Part shown: positions 1-8,355 of the stretch, piece after piece
Position numbering within the stretch: the first letter of the stretch is position 1
How the letters are laid out: every line of letters begins with the position of its first letter
Assembly (NCBI GenBank): GCA_016178785.1
Contig: JACOSO010000020.1
Span: 1 to 64,000, forward strand
Direction: 5' to 3'
From: Bacteroidota bacterium
GTDB taxonomy: Bacteria > Bacteroidota > Bacteroidia > Cytophagales > Cyclobacteriaceae
Length of the DNA: 64,000 bases
Program-made: the position numbers and the translations under genes
The notes under the pieces: generated by a model
Told to the model about the DNA's origin: nothing
Database searches by the model: none
What the model saw: only the letters and a program-made list of their open reading frames with translations

Positions 1-1071
1 CTGGTAATTGTCATGGGAACGTTAATTGGTATCGTAACGGGATTGATTTTCTACGGAATACATCGCTGGCTCCCGATAACACCAAGCATTGAAATTGTTT
101 TGAGTTTCGTGGCACCGTATTGCATGTATTACTTCGCAGAAAGCTTCCACTTTTCAGGAGTCTTGGCGGTAGTGTCAGGTGGTCTTCTGTTGTCGAGTAA
201 GCGTCAACAGATGCTAACCTACCAAGGGCGCGTACAGGGATCAAACGTATGGTCAACCATTGGTTTCGTACTCAATGGAGTGGTGTTCCTATTAATCGGA
301 CTTCAACTGCCATCAATTACCAGTCACGTTGAGGAGGTCAGTTTGAGTCAAGCCATTTGGTACGGCCTTGCAATTTCATTAGTATTGATCATCGCACGAT
401 TACTCAGCACACTTGGTGCATCCGTTTTTACGCGGTTCATGGGGCATTTCATTACCGTTGCTGTTCGAAACCCCGGTTGGAAAATTCCGGTGATCTTTGG
501 TTGGTCGGGAATGCGCGGTGTGGTTTCCCTTGCCGCTGCGCTTTCAATTCCTGCCCTTACACAAGAGGGTCTCCCTTTCCCTTATCGCAACTTGATTCTC
601 TTTATAACCTTCATTGTTATTCTTGTTACACTGGTATTTCAAGGCCTTACCCTTCCGTGGCTTATCCGAAAGATAAGTCCAACGAGCGAACTCGAAACGA
701 TGACAGAACGCGAGCAAGAAATAATTATTCAAAAGAAGATCGCGCACACGTCACTTCAGTATCTTGAGGAAAGATACACAGAGGACCTTCGCACGAATGA
801 ACACATCAATAACCTTCATTCCAGAATGAAAATCGATGTGGCCTTTTTCAACCAAGGAATCGAAGAAATAAAAAACGCAAATAAAAACTCGCTCGGCCAA
901 TTTCAACGCATCTATCTGGAATTGCTGGAACAACAGCGCACTTTGCTTGATAAGATGAACCACAAAGCAGAGTTTGATGAAGATTTGATCCGAAAATACC
1001 TTTCATTGATCGACTTGGAAGAGTTCAAAATCCGGGAAAAACTATTACAAGAAATAGACCAAAGCAAGTGA
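1..1071 (+). CDS. Na+/H+ antiporter, CPA1 family (5' end outside window)
   Basis: The frame is open from base 1, so the start lies upstream; what remains is the C-terminal ~356 residues. Several membrane segments are visible (for example around VVFLLIGLQL and LVLIIARLL). They are followed by GWSGMRGVVSLAAALSIP, a segment typical of the NhaP/CPA1 sodium-proton antiporters, and then a charged, helical cytoplasmic tail of about 130 residues. The inferred role is proton-driven Na+ (or K+) export at the inner membrane. The gene ends 4 bp from a convergent gene, with no room for a separate terminator. Confidence 0.85.
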   Translation: MVIVMGTLIGIVTGLIFYGIHRWLPITPSIEIVLSFVAPYCMYYFAESFHFSGVLAVVSGGLLLSSKRQQMLTYQGRVQGSNVWSTIGFVLNGVVFLLIGLQLPSITSHVEEVSLSQAIWYGLAISLVLIIARLLSTLGASVFTRFMGHFITVAVRNPGWKIPVIFGWSGMRGVVSLAAALSIPALTQEGLPFPYRNLILFITFIVILVTLVFQGLTLPWLIRKISPTSELETMTEREQEIIIQKKIAHTSLQYLEERYTEDLRTNEHINNLHSRMKIDVAFFNQGIEEIKNANKNSLGQFQRIYLELLEQQRTLLDKMNHKAEFDEDLIRKYLSLIDLEEFKIREKLLQEIDQSK

Positions 1072-1075
1072 ACGC

Positions 1076-1690
1076 TTATTGAGCAGCTTTAACTGGCAAA
1101 GAGACTTCCAACTTTTCCCAATAGATAGCAATCTCTCCGCTAGCGTTATTCTCTGATTCAACTACGTAACGAAGCCTTTCCTGATTGGTCTCTTCGGTTT
1201 CAGGTTTTACTTTTACCCGTACAACATCTTCTTTAGAATCATAGTTATCTGCTAAGTGTTGTTCCCAATTCTTATTGATAATGATTGTCCATTCTTTCTT
1301 TCCCGGAATTGTAAACAATGCGTATTTTCCAGCAGCGATTGTTACGCCTCCGATCACCACATCCAGATTGAATTCTACGCTTGTGGCACGATGAGCACCT
1401 GTCACCCACACGTTATCAAATGGAACGAGCCCACCCCAGATCACCCGTCCGCGAACGGCTGGAGAGTAATAATTAATGGTGACGCCAGCATTGCCGATAG
1501 TGCCCATCGCCTTCGCCTTCAGGCTACCTTTCAGAGTATCCGTCTCGGTCTGCACGCTTATCACGCGAATATTCTCCTCTTTTGGAGGTACAATTTGCGA
1601 AGTTGCCTCTTTGCCTTCCTCTTTTGTTTTCGTGTTCGAACAAGCGGACAAAAGCCCAACAAGGATCAAACTGCTAAAAAATATTTTCAT
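1076..1690 (-). CDS. DUF2911 family lipoprotein
   Basis: This 204-aa protein has a lipoprotein signal (LVGLLSACS, Cys at about 17). It then carries a DUF2911 domain, recognisable from NYYSPAVRGRVIWGGLVPF, WVTGAHRATSVEF and AGKYALFTIPG. The function of DUF2911 is unknown; members are exported Bacteroidota proteins. It is the last gene of the copper operon reading from 12.1 kb downward, 24 bp after the sialidase-like gene, and is probably co-transcribed with it. Confidence 0.8.
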   Translation of the reverse strand: MKIFFSSLILVGLLSACSNTKTKEEGKEATSQIVPPKEENIRVISVQTETDTLKGSLKAKAMGTIGNAGVTINYYSPAVRGRVIWGGLVPFDNVWVTGAHRATSVEFNLDVVIGGVTIAAGKYALFTIPGKKEWTIIINKNWEQHLADNYDSKEDVVRVKVKPETEETNQERLRYVVESENNASGEIAIYWEKLEVSLPVKAAQ

Positions 1691-1714
1691 ATTGAATTAG
1701 GGTCTTAAAATCTG

Positions 1715-2929
1715 CTATAATAAAACTGTAGCCACTTTGATGTTCTTTTCTTTATCGTCCGTCCAGGCAAAGATCAATTGATTTCCTGATTTAGTCATTT
1801 GCGGAAATCCGCTGGAACGCGACTCAGAAGATGAAGCAATAATCAAGGAAGGTTCTTTACTTCCGTCTGAATGGACTTTAGCCGCTTTGAGCACAGAACC
1901 TTCCATCCAACTAACAATGGCAGTCTTGTTGTCCACTAATACAATGTCTACTCTACCGATTGCACCACCTTCATCCACTCGAATTAGATTTCCAAAAGTT
2001 GCACCTCCATCTGTTGAGAAAATTACATTTACCTGCGAAGTATCTGATGCAGCTGAAAACCATGCTGCTGCAAGATTATTCCCTTCCGCGACAACACGAG
2101 GACCATTGACCGGGCAGCCGGCAATTTTCCAATTGTCATTGTGAATTGATTTTGGCTTTGTCCATTGATGATCAATCAGCCTTACGATGGACATGTCACG
2201 GATTTCATCGTCCGATCTGTCACGATAAATAACAACTGGACCATTAGAGGTAATGGCCGCACTGGTCTGGCAACAATCGCACGTTTTGTTATCAAGTTCC
2301 CATTCGTTGATTTTATTTCCCTTGTTATCAATAATTGCTGCCCTCAGGGTCATAGCCCCATGATGACTTCCATGATGTTCTGTATTCTCCATCCCCTCCA
2401 TTACAGTATTTCTTCCATCGAGCCAAGTTACAAAGAAGTTGTCTCCATAGGGCAGAAGCGTTACAAAGCCATGTTCAGCTTGCTTCTTGTCATCATGAAG
2501 TACAATGGGATCAAGCCAGTTACGTCCGTTATCATTTGATGTGGTCAGCTTTACATCATAAGCATATGTGCTCTCTCCACTCTTATCAAGGAAATGCGCG
2601 ACAAACTGTTTCCCGTTGGCAGCGATCATGGGGTAGTCTGCCCAATTCACAAACCATGTATTGCCTGACGCGATGATGACAGGCTCTGACCACTTATTAT
2701 TCTGAAGACTTGAAAATTTGAAGGTGGTTTTTTCTTCAGCTTTCTCTATCCAAGACAGGTAAACAGTGCCGTCTTTATCAGTAAATAAAAATGGCTCACC
2801 ACTGTTCGCTTGAGTGGGTGACAGTAGAGAATTGATTTGTTTGGTTTGCTGAGTCACGCTCTTCTTTTCCGAACAAGCAATGGCGATTGCGCACAGCATA
2901 AGAACATAGAATTCATTTTTCATGGTCAT
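1715..2929 (-). CDS. Sialidase-like (BNR/Asp-box) lipoprotein with Cys and His/Met clusters
   Basis: This 404-aa lipoprotein (lipobox IAIACS) has the repeat pattern of a six-bladed sialidase-type propeller; Asp-box-like SxDxGxxW/F segments are NDNGRNW and STDGGATF. It is unlikely to be a sialidase here. It has a CDCC cluster near residue 218 and a His/Met-rich loop (MEGMENTEHHGSHHGAM) near residue 180. It also sits inside a copper efflux operon, overlapping the preceding TlpA-like gene by 17 bp. I infer a periplasmic metal-binding or metal-sensing propeller. Met3 (2923) is an alternative start. Confidence 0.7.
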   Translation of the reverse strand: MTMKNEFYVLMLCAIAIACSEKKSVTQQTKQINSLLSPTQANSGEPFLFTDKDGTVYLSWIEKAEEKTTFKFSSLQNNKWSEPVIIASGNTWFVNWADYPMIAANGKQFVAHFLDKSGESTYAYDVKLTTSNDNGRNWLDPIVLHDDKKQAEHGFVTLLPYGDNFFVTWLDGRNTVMEGMENTEHHGSHHGAMTLRAAIIDNKGNKINEWELDNKTCDCCQTSAAITSNGPVVIYRDRSDDEIRDMSIVRLIDHQWTKPKSIHNDNWKIAGCPVNGPRVVAEGNNLAAAWFSAASDTSQVNVIFSTDGGATFGNLIRVDEGGAIGRVDIVLVDNKTAIVSWMEGSVLKAAKVHSDGSKEPSLIIASSSESRSSGFPQMTKSGNQLIFAWTDDKEKNIKVATVLL

Positions 2930-3389
2930 TCATTATTTTGGTGATTAGCTCAATGTTTTGTGGATCGTCCCACATTCGAAAGCCAGTCTCTGAGAATTTC
3001 AGTCGCCCTTCCTTATTATAAATAAACGTGGTGGGTAAAGCTTGGATGTTAAGCGCTTCGAGATTTTCGAGGTGGACGTAGTGAAAATTATATTTCCGTT
3101 TTTTAATAAACTTCTCAATTTGACTCCGGTCTTCGTTGGAGGCAAGCAGAAAAATCAAGTTTTCATTTTTCAACCTTTCCTTAACATTGGCTATGGTGGG
3201 CATTTCCTGGATGCAAGGTTTACACCACGTTGCCCAAAAGTTGATGAACACCGTTTTTCCTTCGTATTGTGCAAGGTTGATGGGCTGATCATCAAGTTCT
3301 TTCAGTTTTACTTTGGCAATATCATTTTCCTTTGCTCGAGAACAACTTAAAAGTGCAAAAAGCAGTAAATAGAATGATCCGGATTTCAT
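2913..3389 (-). CDS. TlpA/ResA-like thioredoxin-fold lipoprotein
   Basis: The protein has a thioredoxin fold with the active site WATWCKPC, preceded by a short lipoprotein signal (LLLFALLSCS). The cis-Pro segment ALPTTFIYN is present. Such proteins reduce disulfides or deliver electrons to cuproproteins and cytochromes in the periplasm. I chose the ATG at 3389, because it begins directly with a signal peptide; an ATG at 3413 would overlap the upstream gene. Its neighbours, an HMBD lipoprotein and a propeller lipoprotein, suggest redox handling of copper or of metal-binding cysteines. Confidence 0.85.
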   Translation of the reverse strand: MKSGSFYLLLFALLSCSRAKENDIAKVKLKELDDQPINLAQYEGKTVFINFWATWCKPCIQEMPTIANVKERLKNENLIFLLASNEDRSQIEKFIKKRKYNFHYVHLENLEALNIQALPTTFIYNKEGRLKFSETGFRMWDDPQNIELITKIMNDHEK

Positions 3390-3402
3390 TGTCTTATCAC
3401 TA

Positions 3403-3681
3403 TCAATGATCATGATGTTTCTCTGTGCTGTCAGCTTTTTTCACAGCCTCGAGCTTCATTCCGCATTTCGAACATTTGTCGCCATCCTTGCCGGTTACTT
3501 CTGGGTGCATCGGGCAAGCATAGGCCGTTTCGTTATCATGTTCCTCGCCTTCCGCGTGTTTGTGGTTTTCATCCTCTTTTTGCTCCTGCTCAGTCTTTTT
3601 GCTATTGCAGCTTATGACCAAAACGGATCCGGTTATAAATCCTGAAATAAGAATGACAATAGTTACAATTGACTTTTTCAT
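3403..3681 (-). CDS. Small heavy-metal-binding (HMBD) lipoprotein
   Basis: This 92-aa protein has a lipobox (VLVISC), a His/Glu-rich linker (HKHAEGEEHD) and one copy of the CPMHP...CSKCGM metal-binding module found in CusB/CopA-type proteins. It ends in HHDH. The likely role is chelation of Cu+ or Ag+ in the periplasm, handing metal to the efflux adaptors encoded just upstream. Confidence 0.85.
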   Translation of the reverse strand: MKKSIVTIVILISGFITGSVLVISCNSKKTEQEQKEDENHKHAEGEEHDNETAYACPMHPEVTGKDGDKCSKCGMKLEAVKKADSTEKHHDH

Positions 3682-3788
3682 AGTGTTAGTGTTTAAGTTT
3701 GTTGATAGAATAGTTTATTAATGTTCGTGATGATGATATTTTTTGTCTCCAGTCATGTTTAGAGTTACGCTCCAGGTTCGATATTTTA

Positions 3789-4412
3789 TTAAAGTGTTTC
3801 TTTTGTTCTTCCACATTTCAACATACGTTGCCCCATATAAGGGTTAACAATCTCTTTTGTACTGCTGAGCCAGTTAGCCCCTTCACCGTTTTTTGCCATC
3901 GGGCAGAATTGATAATAAAGTTCTGACCCCTCATTGGGACGATAGGCCTTTACCAAAGCATACATACCCTCACTAATCGTAGCGAGTTCCAATCGGGTTT
4001 CTTCAATGTCCGCACTTGCGCTGATACCCGTAAGGCCTTGATTTAACTTTGCCAATTGAGCATGATAAAAATCCATTTGCTCTCCCATGAGCTTTGACAT
4101 CTCGAATTTGCTGATGGTCTCAGATAATTTTTTTGCTGCCGCCTTCGCATCGTCCTGGTTGTCCTCGATTAATGACTGATTCAGCGCGAAGTAATCTTTA
4201 AGGAACCCGTTGAGTTGAGTTTTAACAGAAGCATCTACATTCTCAAAAGCTTTCACCTCTATTGTTGCAGCGACCTGCTCGACTTTGGCGGTATCCGTTT
4301 TATCATGGCCTTCGTGACTTTCAGTAGTTTTTTTTTTGCTACCTGAACAGCCCGAGATGAATACAACAAGGTAAAATACAAGGGCGCTTACAATTGTGTT
4401 TTTAGTTTTCAT
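3789..4412 (-). CDS. DUF3347 copper-associated lipoprotein
   Basis: From the ATG at 4412 the protein starts MKTKNTIVSALVFYLVVFISGCS, a clear lipoprotein signal; an upstream in-frame ATG at 4487 would add 25 unlikely residues. The body matches DUF3347: an alpha-helical domain beginning VKTQLNGFLKDYFALNQSL and ending with YYQFCPMAKNGEGANWLS and NPYMGQRMLKCG, whose Met and Cys residues can ligate copper. DUF3347 is often found next to or fused to CusB-type adaptors. A role as a periplasmic metal carrier is inferred. Confidence 0.85.
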   Translation of the reverse strand: MKTKNTIVSALVFYLVVFISGCSGSKKKTTESHEGHDKTDTAKVEQVAATIEVKAFENVDASVKTQLNGFLKDYFALNQSLIEDNQDDAKAAAKKLSETISKFEMSKLMGEQMDFYHAQLAKLNQGLTGISASADIEETRLELATISEGMYALVKAYRPNEGSELYYQFCPMAKNGEGANWLSSTKEIVNPYMGQRMLKCGRTKETL

Positions 4413-4558
4413 AGTCAGTTTTAGTTTATAATATTTATTTGATTGATTACAATAGAAGCAAGCAACCCGATGCATAGATGGAGCCAAGTCATTAGGTTAC
4501 CGGTTTTGTTTTTGGATTTTTCATTTCCTGTTTTAAAACAATCTGTCATGCTCGATAT

Positions 4559-5752
4559 TTAGTGATGGTGATGTCCCGCTGAAAGATCTCCACCCTTCTT
4601 GAGTACGAGTTCACCGTAGAGCAAATAAGCTCCGGTAATCACCACGTTTTCTTTTTCCTCAATCCCCTCGGTGATCTCGACTTTTTCAAAATTTTCGAGG
4701 CCGGTCTGCACCATTCGCGGTTTGAACGCACCATCTTTTTCAAGTATCCATACATGACTTCCTTTGCCATCGCGAATCACGGCATCTACAGGAAGGGCTA
4801 TGGCTTTCTTTTCCGAGTGTGAAAGGATGACGGTGGCCTGCATCCCGGGAAGAAATTCCTTTTTGCTATTATTGATCTGAGCACGTAATGTGATGATCTG
4901 ACTTCCCTGGCGGTACTCGGGGCTTAAGAAAGTAACTTTCCCTACTACCGTTTCATTTTCAAATCCGCTAATTTTTACCCGCACGATGTCTCCCGTTTTG
5001 ACCAACGAAGATTCGCCCGTATAAAGCTCTGCTTCAGCCCAAACCTGGTCAAGCCTTTCGATGCGGTACAAGGCGCTTCCTTCTGAAACATACTGTCCTT
5101 CTGTTGCATCGATTCGTGCAACAACACCCGACACGTGTGCAACAAATGTGATCCTCGAATCTGTTTTTTTTCGCAGTGCAAGTTGGCTTACCTGCTCTTT
5201 AGTCATTCCAAAAAGGACAAGCTTCTTTTCAGATGCCTTAAGGAAAGATTCGTAACGCGGCTCCTTCAATTCATCAAACTGGCGAAGTGCCAAAAGATAT
5301 TCCTGCTGGAGAATAAGTAATTGCTCACTGTAAATTTCATAAAGCGCCTGGCCTTGCGTTACCCGTTGCCCAATCTCTTTAAGATATAATTTTTCGATCC
5401 GGCCCTGAACCCGGCTGCTTACCACCTCAGTTTGTTCTTCATTCACCATTAGCTTTCCGGTGAGTATGGTATTTTCGCCCATATTTTCGAAACGGGTAAG
5501 CGTGGTGGTGATGTTTGCCAACTTAATCTGGCTTTCGTTGAGCATGATTGAACCGTCAGCACCTGCTGTGGCATCCATCTTCACTAAGTCCATTCCACAG
5601 ATTGGACAACTACCTGGTTTATCCTGGATAACTTGCGGGTGCATCGGACACGTATATTTTGTTGCATCATGCTGCGCATGTTCATTCTTCTTCCCGCACA
5701 TCGAAAGCGCAAGTGTGCCAAATAGTAATAAGACATATGCCGAAGTCTTCAT
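4559..5752 (-). CDS. cusB: Efflux RND periplasmic adaptor (CusB-like), type 2, operon A
   Basis: This 397-aa membrane-fusion protein has a lipobox-like start, an N-terminal CPMHP...CPICGM metal module (residues ~35-60), the hairpin/lipoyl region around VVSSRVQGRIEKLYLKEIGQ, and a beta-barrel domain. It ends in GHHHH, a His tail likely to bind metal. The equivalent in operon B is the 368-aa protein at 20976-22082. It follows another adaptor gene by 4 bp. It should join the split CusA pump to the TolC-type channel and pass metal to the pump. Confidence 0.9.
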   Translation of the reverse strand: MKTSAYVLLLFGTLALSMCGKKNEHAQHDATKYTCPMHPQVIQDKPGSCPICGMDLVKMDATAGADGSIMLNESQIKLANITTTLTRFENMGENTILTGKLMVNEEQTEVVSSRVQGRIEKLYLKEIGQRVTQGQALYEIYSEQLLILQQEYLLALRQFDELKEPRYESFLKASEKKLVLFGMTKEQVSQLALRKKTDSRITFVAHVSGVVARIDATEGQYVSEGSALYRIERLDQVWAEAELYTGESSLVKTGDIVRVKISGFENETVVGKVTFLSPEYRQGSQIITLRAQINNSKKEFLPGMQATVILSHSEKKAIALPVDAVIRDGKGSHVWILEKDGAFKPRMVQTGLENFEKVEITEGIEEKENVVITGAYLLYGELVLKKGGDLSAGHHHH

Positions 5753-5756
5753 AATT

Positions 5757-7079
5757 TTAATTTTTGACTTTGATAAAACTTTCGCTGTCTACCATAAACT
5801 GTGCGTTGTAAGAGACACTGTCACTTGCCTCCAATCCACTGAGTACTTCAATCCAATTGCCGGACTGATGTGCAGTGACGATTTCTTTTGGACGGAATAC
5901 ACCACGTCTTTTAATAAAGGTGATTTCTTTCGTCCCGAGATTGAGCCTTGCTGATTGCGGAATCCAAATCGCTTCTTTGGAAGTTATCGTGAATTGAGCG
6001 GTCACTAATTGTCCGATCCGCAGTTTGCCAGCCTGTCCGGCAGGCGGGCTGCCGACATTTGATAAATAGACTCTTACTTTTACAAAACTTTCACCGCTCT
6101 TAAAGAACGGTTGGACAAAATTTACTTTGGATTCGATTGTTTCAGTGGTGTTATCAAATGTCAGGTGTGCGAGATCGTTTATTTTTATTGAAGCAGCATC
6201 TCTTTGGTACACATCGAATTCAGCCCACACGTATTCTGTGTTTACTACTTTGAAAACACTTTGCCCTGCGCTGACATACATGCCTTCGCGCGTTAGCAGC
6301 TCACTGCTTGATACAGGGGTTAAAGTTTGCACCGAATTTGATTTGCCTTCATTTGCCATACCGCCATCCATCGCGGAGCTTGCGGTTTTTGGTGAAATGG
6401 GAACCGGAGAAGTTAGTGCGGCTTCTTCCACAACATAACCATCCACCGGACTGAACACATTGAATGAATAAGACTCTTCACCAGTGGAAATCAAGCGGTC
6501 AATTTGCGAATTGGATACGCCAAGCAAACGCAATTTTTCTTTTGCTCCTTCAATGAGTTGAGAATTTTCTTTATCCGACTTAATAAGATAAAGCAAATCG
6601 CGCTGGGCCGTTACCAAATCAGGACTGTAGATTTCAAGGATTTTTTGCCCCTTGCGAATGGGTTGAAAATTATACTTGATCGAAAGTTTTTCAATGCGGC
6701 CTCCGAAACGAATAGGAACCGATGTAATCCTTCGGGTATCATATGTAATTATGCCGTTGGCTTTTGTAGTAATCTCCATTTCCTTTTGAACAGGCATAAC
6801 CGTTTTAATGGAACTGATGACCATTGCATTTGTAGGCTTCAGCAAATAGTTAAGTTCTGCCGTAATCTTTACTTCTTCCCCTGGCAGACCTTTCTGTACC
6901 AAATCCATAGCACAAACCGGGCACGTTCCGGGCATGTCTTGAATCACAGTTGGGTGCATGGGGCAGGTGTAGCTTTCATGCTGCGATTGCTTTTTGTTTT
7001 GTGTGCAGGCGAATGCAACTATCAGCAATACGGTTGTAGTCCATAGTCGATAGTCGATAGTCCTTTGCTTATTTGCCAT
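5757..7079 (-). CDS. cusB: Efflux RND periplasmic adaptor (CusB-like), type 1, operon A
   Basis: This is the second, different adaptor of the operon. The ATG at 7079 gives a compact lipoprotein signal (MANKQRTIDYRLW...AFAC); upstream in-frame ATGs at 7151 and 7133 run through an inverted heptamer repeat and would overlap tolC. A CPMHP...CPVCAM module follows the signal; its last Cys-Gly pair is altered (CAM rather than CGM). The barrel domain contains an in-frame SPPAGQAG insertion encoded by a GC-rich palindrome (about 6031-6053) that is absent from the paralogue at 22090-23286. Confidence 0.88.
   Translation of the reverse strand: MANKQRTIDYRLWTTTVLLIVAFACTQNKKQSQHESYTCPMHPTVIQDMPGTCPVCAMDLVQKGLPGEEVKITAELNYLLKPTNAMVISSIKTVMPVQKEMEITTKANGIITYDTRRITSVPIRFGGRIEKLSIKYNFQPIRKGQKILEIYSPDLVTAQRDLLYLIKSDKENSQLIEGAKEKLRLLGVSNSQIDRLISTGEESYSFNVFSPVDGYVVEEAALTSPVPISPKTASSAMDGGMANEGKSNSVQTLTPVSSSELLTREGMYVSAGQSVFKVVNTEYVWAEFDVYQRDAASIKINDLAHLTFDNTTETIESKVNFVQPFFKSGESFVKVRVYLSNVGSPPAGQAGKLRIGQLVTAQFTITSKEAIWIPQSARLNLGTKEITFIKRRGVFRPKEIVTAHQSGNWIEVLSGLEASDSVSYNAQFMVDSESFIKVKN
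6021..6053. repeat. GC-rich palindromic repeat inside a coding region
   Basis: The core GCCTGTCCGGCAGGC (6031-6045) is a near-perfect palindrome in an AT-leaning region. On the coding strand it adds the residues SPPAGQAG. The paralogous adaptor in operon B lacks these residues (YLKNNRLGLK against YLSNVG...GKLRIG). The reading frame stays open, so this looks like a small interspersed element tolerated by the protein. Confidence 0.55.
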
Positions 7080-7105
7080 GGACTGTGGACCATAGACCAT
7101 CGACT
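7038..7105. repeat. Inverted heptamer array (4 + 4 units)
   Basis: The left arm is four 7-mers: AGTCCAT, AGTCGAT, AGTCGAT, AGTCCTT (7038-7065). After a 12-nt loop, the right arm is ATGGACT, GTGGACC, ATAGACC, ATCGACT (7078-7105). The arms are imperfect reverse complements and can form a stem of about 26 bp. The array sits at the tolC/adaptor junction and overlaps possible upstream starts and the signal-peptide codons of the adaptor. Confidence 0.7.
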
Positions 7106-7110
7106 GTTTT

Positions 7111-8355
7111 TTATTTTTCCAATTGTTTCTCATAGCTGACAACCATTTCATAATACTTTTGAACCGTTTCCAGATACTGCATCTGTGTCATGTTGAGTGT
7201 TTCCCATGCATCGATCACAATGGGAAGCTCTTCCTTGTTTTCCTCGTAGGCCAGCATAAGTGTTTCATAATTCTTGCGCAATGCCGGCACAATGCGTTTC
7301 TCATAATTTTCAATTTGCCTGCTCAACGTAGTGATTTCCGTCACCATAGAATTAGTCATGCCCTGGAGTTCATTCAGAATAGCAGTTCTCTCGCTTTTCA
7401 TAGCTTCGATTTCCTTGCCCATCCCCTGGATGTTGGACTTATACATTTTGGAAGACCAGGGGGCGATTGGGATGGAAATCATACCGAGTAACATAAATTG
7501 ATTTGGCATTCCGGTTCCCCGGGCAAACATGTGGTTAAAACTAAGGTTGAAGTCAGGCTTTGATTGATAGCTCTCCAGTACCTGGTTCAGCTTCATGGAC
7601 TGAATACTTTTATCAATCCTGCGGATATCGCTGCGTCTTTCTGCAAAGTCAATCGTGTCAGTTGCTTCGGGTAAAAACTTATTTGAGATCCGTGTAGTGT
7701 CAATCGAAAATCTCAAATCGCTCGGCACATTCATTAACTCGTTAAGCAGGATATTTTTCTGAACGATCTGATTGTCGTTCATCAGCATCATGTTGCGTAC
7801 TTCCTGTAGCCGTCCTTCCGCTTTATAAATGTTACCCAACTTGCTTTGATTATAGGGATAGCGCAATTGAGCAATCTTCAGCACAAGGCCTATAATTTCT
7901 TCGTTCTCTTTCAATACCGTTTTCTTTTTCTCGAGCACCAACCATTGATAATAAGCCGTCTTGGCTTGGGCGCGCAGCTCATTGAAAACATATTTTTCAC
8001 TGGCTTGTTCAATAGCAGCCTTCGATTCAAGGTATCCTTGGTTTGCCCGAAGCTTGGCAGGGCTGGTAAATTTCTGTTGTACTGAAAGCATGATCTGTCC
8101 CTTGTCGCGCGGATCTTCGACTTTCCTGTAGGGCAACATCCAAAATCCACCTCCCACTTCGGGGGCCATCCAGCTTTTCGCTCCTTTGGCATACTCGTTC
8201 ATGGCATCTGCACGTGAACTGTAGCTCTTCAGCATGGGGTTTCTTTCTTTGACAACAGTAAGAATGCTGTCCAATGAAACACGATGTTGTCCATTGACTT
8301 GAGAGCCGATGAGCAGCATGATTGCGAGCAGAGATATTTTAGTGTTTGACATCAT
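7111..8355 (-). CDS. cusC: TolC-family outer membrane efflux protein, operon A
   Basis: This 414-aa protein has a signal peptide (LLAIMLLIGSQVNGQ) and the long helical heptad-rich repeats of TolC/CusC channels. The segment APWSSKMYKSNIQGM, shared almost exactly with the TolC gene of operon B, marks the second half. It overlaps the end of the CusA C-terminal gene by 17 bp (alternative start Met2). It forms the outer-membrane exit duct for the split RND pump and its two adaptors. Confidence 0.9.
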   Translation of the reverse strand: MMSNTKISLLAIMLLIGSQVNGQHRVSLDSILTVVKERNPMLKSYSSRADAMNEYAKGAKSWMAPEVGGGFWMLPYRKVEDPRDKGQIMLSVQQKFTSPAKLRANQGYLESKAAIEQASEKYVFNELRAQAKTAYYQWLVLEKKKTVLKENEEIIGLVLKIAQLRYPYNQSKLGNIYKAEGRLQEVRNMMLMNDNQIVQKNILLNELMNVPSDLRFSIDTTRISNKFLPEATDTIDFAERRSDIRRIDKSIQSMKLNQVLESYQSKPDFNLSFNHMFARGTGMPNQFMLLGMISIPIAPWSSKMYKSNIQGMGKEIEAMKSERTAILNELQGMTNSMVTEITTLSRQIENYEKRIVPALRKNYETLMLAYEENKEELPIVIDAWETLNMTQMQYLETVQKYYEMVVSYEKQLEK

